Origin: Opitutaceae bacterium | GTDB lineage: Bacteria; Verrucomicrobiota; Verrucomicrobiae; Opitutales; Opitutaceae | Assembly (NCBI GenBank): GCA_031266495.1 | Contig: JAISAX010000845.1 | Location: forward strand, 1 to 8,604 | Length of the DNA: 8,604 bases | Reading direction: 5' to 3' | Shown here: positions 4,643 through 8,604 of the stretch, in pieces | Position numbering within the stretch: position 1 is the stretch's first letter | Layout of the letters: the number at the start of each line of letters is the position of its first letter | Made by a program: the position numbers and the translations under genes | The notes under the pieces: model-generated | Database searches by the model: none | Seen by the model: only the letters and a program-made list of their open reading frames with translations | Told to the model about the DNA's origin: nothing

Positions 4643-4984
4643 ATGTCACACGCAGCATCAGACACATCGCAAAAACCGCTGGCTCCCATTGTGCCGTTCC
4701 ACGTCAGAGAGGGTGACGCTGAAATTCTCTCGGTTCCCGGTGGCGCGTTTTACCGATTCACGTCGGGGACACCGGGAGAACCGGGGAGGCTCATTCCGCT
4801 GCTCGCCATGAAGATTGAAGACGCCAGCGTGGCCCTTGGCGGGGTATCGGCGGAAACCATCCGTCGCTTTGTAGCCAAGGGGAAACTACACCCGATCCGG
4901 AAGCACCGTCACATGGTGTTTTCCGTCGAAGAGCTTCAACGGTTCCTCCGCGAAGAAACGTCCGACGAAGACGACAGTCGGTAA
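4643..4984 (+). CDS. excisionase/MerR-like helix-turn-helix protein
   Basis: A 113-residue protein. The C-terminal part (about residues 63-104) reads as a winged helix-turn-helix of the excisionase/MerR type: VALGGVSAETIRRFVAKGKL as the two DNA-binding helices, then HPIRKHRHMVFS as the wing and VEELQRFLREE as the closing helix. The N-terminal 55 residues are not recognised and carry the short strand-like blocks EILSVPGGAFYRF and GRLIPLLAMKI. The tail is acidic (TSDEDDSR). The ATG at 4643 is preferred over an in-frame TTG two codons upstream. A phage gene of this kind may serve as excisionase or transcription regulator. With no integrase in view, neither can be assigned. The next gene starts 8 bases downstream. 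Confidence 0.75.
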   Translation: MSHAASDTSQKPLAPIVPFHVREGDAEILSVPGGAFYRFTSGTPGEPGRLIPLLAMKIEDASVALGGVSAETIRRFVAKGKLHPIRKHRHMVFSVEELQRFLREETSDEDDSR

Positions 4985-4991
4985 TAACATC

Positions 4992-5306
4992 ATGAAAATC
5001 GGCGACCTCCTGAAACGCAAACCGGTACCTCCTCTTCGTGAATACCTTCATTGGGATCGTGAGACGGGAAACATGCTTCGCGTGAAGGAGAAAACGCAAT
5101 CCAACGGCGTTGTCGTCATGCAGACAGTGTTTCGGCGACGCGCCAGGTGGACAGAGGCGGAAGGTTATTCCGGCGTCATGGATGGTTACGGCACCGGTTG
5201 GCACTCGAAGGTTGGCGCTACGGTTTCGGAGCGCATCGCTCTGGCCAAGGGAGCAGCACAGGCAGAGGCGGAAATCAAACAAAACGAACAACTTAATTTA
5301 TTATGA
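4992..5306 (+). CDS. hypothetical protein, 104 aa
   Basis: No family recognised. The N-terminus (MKIGDLLKRKPVPPLREYLHWDRETG) is basic, the middle has short strand-like stretches (NGVVVMQTVFRRRARW), and the C-terminus forms a helical Ala/Glu-rich tail (SERIALAKGAAQAEAEIKQNE). The stop shares ATGA with the start of the helicase gene, so translation of the two is probably coupled and the product may act with or before the helicase. That partnership is inferred from overlap alone. No Shine-Dalgarno sequence is seen before the ATG. Confidence 0.7.
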   Translation: MKIGDLLKRKPVPPLREYLHWDRETGNMLRVKEKTQSNGVVVMQTVFRRRARWTEAEGYSGVMDGYGTGWHSKVGATVSERIALAKGAAQAEAEIKQNEQLNLL

Positions 5307-6577
5307 CAGCTTCTCTCGACATTGAACAACAGCGCGCACTCGCCGCCATGCAGGCCGGTCGCAACACCTTCGTTACCGGCGGAGGCGGGGTGGGGAAGTC
5401 GCACCTTATCCGTCAGTTTGTCGGTCAGCGCAATGTGTCGCGGATCGACCTGACCGCGCCAACCGGTGTCGCGGCCATCAATCTCAACGTCGGCGGCATT
5501 CAGGGGCGCACGATCAACCGGTGGGCGGGTATCCTGCTTGGTCCGCAGGCCGGACAGGCGTTCGAGGATTATTGGGAATTCCTGAAAGCGAAAACCGGAC
5601 GGAATTTTCTCGCCGGTCAAGAGCGCATTCGCCGGGCAGAGTGCCTTGTCATTGACGAAGTATCCATGCTGACAGGACGCCTGTTTTCGTTTCTCGACTG
5701 GACATGCAGGCGCATTCGCCAAAACGACCGGCCTTTTGGCGGAATCCAGATTATTGCCGTGGGCGATTTTCTGCAACTGCCGCCCGTTCGGCGTGGCGAC
5801 AGCGAGCCTTATGATTGGGTGTTCAAGTGCGAGGCATGGAGGCAGGCGGAGTTCGTCATCAGCCATCTGACGACGCCGCATCGGCAGAGCGAAACGCCGT
5901 TTATCGATGCGCTCAATGCGTTCCGGTTCGGGCAGATTCGCGGAGGCGCGGCGCGGTTATTGATGGGACGTGTAGCGCGATTTCCTGACAAGAATCTGAC
6001 CCGGCTTTTCACGCACAATGCGATGGTGGACAAGTGGAATAATTACCAATTGGCCGAAATCGAAAGCGAAGAACGGACGTTTACGGCGACGCTTGCGGGG
6101 AGCGAATACGATCAGGAATTTTTGCGCAAAAATCTCGTGACGCCGGAAGTGTTGAGCCTGAAACGGGGAGCGCGGGTGATGTTCACGGCCAACAAGGCGC
6201 AGGGTGACGAAACTGTTTTTGCGAATGGTGAAATCGGCACAGTCGAAGACATGGCGGAAGAAATTATCTCCGTCCGCAAAGATACGGGGTCGCTCGTAAT
6301 GCTGGAGCCGAATACCTGGTCTGCCGACCCCCAAAACGAACTGTCGGGCACGTTCACGCAATTCCCGCTTCGCCTCGCCTATGCCATGACGATCCACAAG
6401 GCGCAGGGCATTACGATCGATTCCGCCTTGATCGACATCCGCGCAGCCCGTGAGCCGGGGCAAGCCTACGTCGCGGCCAGTCGCGTGCGCAGCCTGAGCG
6501 GGCTGCACCTGAAAGACTATCCCAAGGGCATCTTCGTGAGCCCGGACGCCATCGAATTTTACCGCAACATCAAATAA
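5303..6577 (+). CDS. SF1B DNA helicase, Pif1/RecD2-like
   Basis: A 424-residue ATP-dependent 5'-3' type helicase. Motifs in order: Walker A GGGGVGKS (26-33); motif Ia TAPTGVAA (51-58); Walker B DEVSM (118-122); motif III VGDFLQLPPV (153-162); the HRQ element with the conserved arginine (193-195); AMTIHKAQGITID (about 359-371); and motif VI AYVAASRVRSL (about 388-398). All catalytic elements are present, so the protein looks intact. It is compact compared with cellular Pif1, as in phage Dda/Pif1-like enzymes. A likely role is to unwind DNA or displace bound proteins during element replication or recombination, together with the SSB-like protein encoded upstream. It starts inside the preceding stop codon (ATGA), and the next gene begins 2 bases after its stop. 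Confidence 0.92.
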   Translation: MTASLDIEQQRALAAMQAGRNTFVTGGGGVGKSHLIRQFVGQRNVSRIDLTAPTGVAAINLNVGGIQGRTINRWAGILLGPQAGQAFEDYWEFLKAKTGRNFLAGQERIRRAECLVIDEVSMLTGRLFSFLDWTCRRIRQNDRPFGGIQIIAVGDFLQLPPVRRGDSEPYDWVFKCEAWRQAEFVISHLTTPHRQSETPFIDALNAFRFGQIRGGAARLLMGRVARFPDKNLTRLFTHNAMVDKWNNYQLAEIESEERTFTATLAGSEYDQEFLRKNLVTPEVLSLKRGARVMFTANKAQGDETVFANGEIGTVEDMAEEIISVRKDTGSLVMLEPNTWSADPQNELSGTFTQFPLRLAYAMTIHKAQGITIDSALIDIRAAREPGQAYVAASRVRSLSGLHLKDYPKGIFVSPDAIEFYRNIK

Positions 6578-6579
6578 TC

Positions 6580-7032
6580 ATGAGCAACGTATCCAACGAA
6601 GACATACAGACAATGACAATCGAACAGCTTCGAGAGTCATTGACCTTTACCCGCAAGCTGGCCGATGATCGCTGGAGGCATATCCAGAACGAAAAGAAGC
6701 GTGTCGAAAACACCGCACGCGAGCGTGATGACGCTCGCAAAGATACGCTTCGCTTGCGTCGGGAGTTCGATTATGCCGAGGCGTCCAATTGCCGGAAGCG
6801 GCTCCGCCTGCAAACGCTGGAATGCCTGCAACGGAAAAACAACTCGGCGGCATGGAAGTTCGCAAATGAGGCCGACAAAAAGCGCAAGGCTGTCGAGGCG
6901 CTGGTGACGGAGTTGCGAGAGGCGCTGCAATTGACCGCAGATCTGCACGAATACCTGGAGAATGGAAAGTGCACTTGCGACACATGGCGATGGATAAGCC
7001 AGGTTCGTACTGCCCATGATCAGCGTCATTAA
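6580..7032 (+). CDS. coiled-coil hypothetical protein
   Basis: A 150-residue, strongly charged, mostly helical protein. Residues 10-75 (TIEQLRESLTFTRKL, RENTARERDD-like repeats, RLRREFDYAEAS) and 95-125 (ANEADKKRKAVEALVTELRE) look like coiled coils separated by a short Arg-rich bend. Two cysteines near the end (KCTCDTW) are not arranged as a metal site by themselves. No named family is recognised. It follows the helicase by 2 bases and overlaps the next gene by 17 bases, so it belongs to the same transcript. A structural or oligomerising accessory role is a guess. Confidence 0.72.
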   Translation: MSNVSNEDIQTMTIEQLRESLTFTRKLADDRWRHIQNEKKRVENTARERDDARKDTLRLRREFDYAEASNCRKRLRLQTLECLQRKNNSAAWKFANEADKKRKAVEALVTELREALQLTADLHEYLENGKCTCDTWRWISQVRTAHDQRH

Positions 7033-7210
7033 CAAAGCTCGCCTTCATCTCGCGCTCTTACTGCTTCGTGGTCTGCCAGAAAATCGGTGGATCGGTCGAA
7101 TCAAAGGCGTCTACACCTGCAAGGTGCAATGGCACGCCGGATACATGGACAGTCGGGGCATCTTGCAAGGATATGAACTCAATAAAATCTTCGAGAAGAA
7201 AAGAAAATGA
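7016..7210 (+). CDS. small hypothetical protein, 64 aa
   Basis: A 64-residue basic protein (MISVINKARLHLALLLLRGL then a strand-like GVYTCKVQWHAGYM and a basic end KKRK). No family recognised. It is supported as a gene by its position: it begins 17 bases inside the previous gene and its stop shares ATGA with the next start. A weak hydrophobic run (LHLALLLLRGL) is too short and interrupted to call a membrane segment. The start has no Shine-Dalgarno sequence, so initiation may depend on coupling. Confidence 0.55.
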   Translation: MISVINKARLHLALLLLRGLPENRWIGRIKGVYTCKVQWHAGYMDSRGILQGYELNKIFEKKRK

Positions 7211-7410
7211 ATACGTCAGTAATCAACCATGCTGGAAAGGTTGTCCATCTTTGCGTCTGCTGTCGTGAGGACGTCGGCACGTCTCATGATCCCGAATTAA
7301 ACGGGATGGTTTGTGATGATTGTCGCCGGAAACTTCTCAGGGCCACCGCATGGCTGAAAACTGCGAACATCCGTGGATGTATCCGTGGATTTCCGAAAGG
7401 AGGTGCGTAA
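7207..7410 (+). CDS. small zinc-ribbon-like protein
   Basis: A 67-residue protein with two cysteine pairs, C16-x2-C19 and C36-x2-C39 (LCVCCRED ... MVCDDCRRK), spaced as in a zinc ribbon; C18 is an extra cysteine. The following basic helix (RRKLLRATAWLK) could contact nucleic acid. The C-terminal NIRGCIRGF comes from a near-perfect 12-base tandem repeat. The gene overlaps its upstream neighbour by ATGA and its stop TAA overlaps the next ATG by one base. Small Zn-binding proteins of unknown function are frequent in phage early regions. No specific family is assigned. Confidence 0.7.
   Translation: MNTSVINHAGKVVHLCVCCREDVGTSHDPELNGMVCDDCRRKLLRATAWLKTANIRGCIRGFPKGGA
7369..7392 (+). repeat. 12-base tandem repeat inside the zinc-ribbon gene
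   Basis: ATCCGTGGATGT is followed at once by ATCCGTGGATTT, matching at 11 of 12 positions. It encodes IRGC-IRGF at the end of the zinc-ribbon protein and lies just before the Shine-Dalgarno sequence of the next gene. Each unit also holds the small inverted repeat ATCC-GT-GGAT. Confidence 0.6.
7396..7405 (+). promoter_or_regulatory. strong Shine-Dalgarno sequence (AAAGGAGGTG)
   Basis: AAAGGAGGTG is a near-perfect match to the 3' end of 16S rRNA. Measured from GGAGG, it lies 6 bases before the ATG at 7410 and 9 before the ATG at 7413. It is the clearest ribosome-binding site in the window and sets the start of the next gene, ruling out the longer open frame from 7320. Confidence 0.8.
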
Positions 7411-7772
7411 TGATGCGGCGTTTTATCAGGTTCATTTCAAAATGGGCATGGAGACAGGAACTTGAAACCATCAACGGCATCGTCAGGATAAATGAACTCA
7501 GTGTGGTGCCAGGCAAGATGGCGATGCACATCGAACAGAATCCGGCGATCGCCCGTTGGGTCGCCCAATGTTTTGCCAGTTTGCTGCTCGGTTCACCGAA
7601 TTATACTGAACTGAAATTCAGAACCAGAAAACCGGATACGTTCGACTGGATCGTTGTGACCGTCCGCAGGGATAGTGGCCAAACACCTCATGAGTTACGA
7701 ATAAAGGCTGAATGCGAGCGCGATAAGTTGCTTGCCGAATTAAAAAAGAGAGGAATTACCGATGTTCAATAG
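7410..7772 (+). CDS. hypothetical protein, 120 aa
   Basis: No family recognised. The N-terminus is basic and aromatic (MMRRFIRFISKWAWRQ). The middle has mixed alpha/beta character (NGIVRINELSVVPGKMAMHIE, YTELKFRTRKPDTFDWIVVTVRR). The end is a charged helix (ELRIKAECERDKLLAELKKRG) suited to a coiled coil. The start is fixed by the strong ribosome-binding site just upstream; ATG 7413 is an equally acceptable start. An upstream in-frame extension to 7320 would overlap the zinc-ribbon gene and read nonsense-like residues. It overlaps the following gene by 11 bases. No membrane segment or signal peptide is clear. Confidence 0.7.
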   Translation: MMRRFIRFISKWAWRQELETINGIVRINELSVVPGKMAMHIEQNPAIARWVAQCFASLLLGSPNYTELKFRTRKPDTFDWIVVTVRRDSGQTPHELRIKAECERDKLLAELKKRGITDVQ

Positions 7773-8604
7773 CGACAAAACCATGTCCGAAGAGATGGAT
7801 GATTGGCGCGCAAAGCAGGTTGCCGTCATGCTTGCGGCGAAAGCGGCCAGCGCAGAGAAGCGAAAGAAGGGCGAAATCCCGTCCATGTTTACGGAGGCGG
7901 AAATCGACTGGCTCTGGCCGAAGCTACAGCGCGTGAATTGCGGAAAGCGTCCGTTCGATAATTGTTTTTTGACTACCAAGCGCGAGCGCCTGACGCCAGA
8001 GGGCAAGGCTATCCTTCACGAGATGGCGCATCGTTACCGGATACAGGTTCTCGGCAGGGGTGCATCGGAGTTCAATGTGGACGATGTCGTCATGGCAGTG
8101 AGGCACGCGGCGGGAAAGGCGGGCGGGGTAGCCGGAGCGACGCGGATTCCCGACCTGCCTGCGTTGTCGATTCGCGGTCCGTGGTGGTGGTTTATCCTCC
8201 ATTCCGGAAAGCGGCACGAAAACCGCACTTGGTTAGATTCGAATCCGAACAAAAAATTCCGTGGCGATTTCCTGATTCACGCTTCGTTGGGGTGCAGTCA
8301 CGATGAGTATGACACGGCGTGTCGTTTTGCCACTTGGGAATGTGGCGTAAAGGATGTGCCCGGCTTCGCCACCATGGAGCGCGGTGGCATCGTCGGTCGC
8401 GCTCGCATTGTTGATTTCGTAGAAGACTCCGTTTACAAGGTGGATTCGCCTTGGTTCGTCGGGCCGAGCGCGCTCGTCATTGACGATCCGCAGCCATTGC
8501 CCTTCACGCCGTGCAAGGGTACATTGGGGTTTTTCAGGCCGCAGTTCCCCTCCCCCCCCCCCCCCCCGAAAAGGGGGGGGGGGGGACATGCGGTCAGCCC
8601 GGGC
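7762..8604 (+). CDS. ASCH-domain protein with novel N-terminal region, 3' end missing
   Basis: Open from the ATG at 7762 to the contig end; readable to about 8550 (some 263 residues). AGAGAGGA about 7 bases upstream supports this start; an ATG seven codons later is the alternative. Residues 134-157 (ALSIRGPWWWFILHSGK then RHENRTW) are the signature opening of an ASCH domain. FRGDFLIHASLG, GGIVGRARIVDFV and CKGTLGFF supply the later strands to about residue 260. ASCH domains are PUA-like beta-barrels linked to RNA or modified-nucleoside binding or processing. The first about 130 residues are a separate region (FTEAEIDWLWPKLQRV, LTPEGKAILHEMAHRY) that I do not recognise. It overlaps its upstream neighbour by 11 bases. 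The last about 18 codons run into a homopolymer tract and are unreliable. Confidence 0.8.
   Translation, partial: MFNSDKTMSEEMDDWRAKQVAVMLAAKAASAEKRKKGEIPSMFTEAEIDWLWPKLQRVNCGKRPFDNCFLTTKRERLTPEGKAILHEMAHRYRIQVLGRGASEFNVDDVVMAVRHAAGKAGGVAGATRIPDLPALSIRGPWWWFILHSGKRHENRTWLDSNPNKKFRGDFLIHASLGCSHDEYDTACRFATWECGVKDVPGFATMERGGIVGRARIVDFVEDSVYKVDSPWFVGPSALVIDDPQPLPFTPCKGTLGFFRPQFPSPPPPPKRGGGGHAVSPG
8552..8585. repeat. poly-C / poly-G tract at right contig end
   Basis: A run of 16 C, then GAAAA, then 13 G, followed by 19 ordinary bases. It forms a perfect C/G inverted repeat, but a matching kind of tract at the left end suggests low-quality or mis-assembled ends. Any protein read through it is doubtful. 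Confidence 0.75.

Noticed and set aside
5186..5881. Minus-strand open frame of 231 codons overlapping the helicase start
   Set aside because: It lies opposite conserved helicase motifs on the plus strand and crosses two real genes.
6192..6410. 13-base repeat ACAAGGCGCAGGG occurring twice in the helicase gene
   Set aside because: Both copies encode K-A-Q-G in different sequence settings (NKAQGDET and the conserved HKAQGIT motif). Chance or codon bias is sufficient.
6273..6746. CGCAAAGATACG occurring in both the helicase gene and the following coiled-coil gene
   Set aside because: Both encode R-K-D-T in frame within unrelated proteins. No flanking similarity and no array.
7320..7409. Longer version of the 120-aa gene starting at 7320
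   Set aside because: It would overlap the zinc-ribbon gene in another frame and ignore the strong ribosome-binding site at 7396-7405 placed for the ATG at 7410 or 7413.
938..8604. Search for CRISPR arrays, tRNA or rRNA genes, insertion sequences, integrase, terminase or capsid genes
   Set aside because: No evenly spaced repeats, cloverleaf-like tRNA sequence, transposase/recombinase motifs or structural phage proteins were seen on either strand.

Overview
The window looks like a short draft contig from a GC-rich Gram-negative bacterium. It carries the 5' part of a cell-wall recycling gene next to the early, non-structural region of an unrecognised prophage or related element. The bacterial marker is mpl, whose product recycles the meso-diaminopimelate tripeptide of murein. 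Most genes on the right start without a Shine-Dalgarno sequence. That, the high GC and the flavour of the proteins would fit a verrucomicrobial (Opitutaceae-like) host, but this is a weak inference. Both contig ends (about 1-60 and 8552-8585) are homopolymer C/G runs that look like poor-quality sequence, so the two terminal genes are cut there.

Layout. (a) 2-937, minus strand: partial mpl, very GC-rich. (b) 938-1061: short junction with a candidate terminator and a 10-bp direct repeat. (c) 1062-2118: regulatory block. A minus-strand gene encodes a ribbon-helix-helix (RHH) protein fused to what looks like a PD-(D/E)XK nuclease-fold domain. It diverges from a plus-strand 65-aa protein with a similar RHH domain. 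The 94 bp between their start codons contain four copies of a palindrome-like GGTRNTACY site, and a perfect GGTAATACC copy sits directly upstream of each start codon. A second small RHH-like gene follows. (d) 2115-6577: rightward genes for DNA transactions. They are an SSB-like protein with an acidic DDDVPY tail, a 102-aa unknown, a coiled-coil phage-type protein, a two-helix membrane protein, an excisionase/MerR-like helix-turn-helix protein, a 104-aa unknown and a complete Pif1/RecD2-like SF1B helicase. Several gaps between these genes hold stem-loops. (e) 6580-8604: tightly overlapping small genes (coiled coil, unknown, zinc-ribbon, unknown), ending in a gene with a C-terminal ASCH domain that runs off the contig.

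How it may work together. The divergent RHH pair occupies the place of a CI/Cro-type switch: a leftward putative repressor, shared operators, and a rightward small regulator heading the early operon. That operon would supply ssDNA binding, helicase and accessory functions for replication or recombination. No integrase, terminase, capsid gene, tRNA, rRNA or CRISPR array is visible, so calling the element a prophage is an inference from gene type and arrangement.
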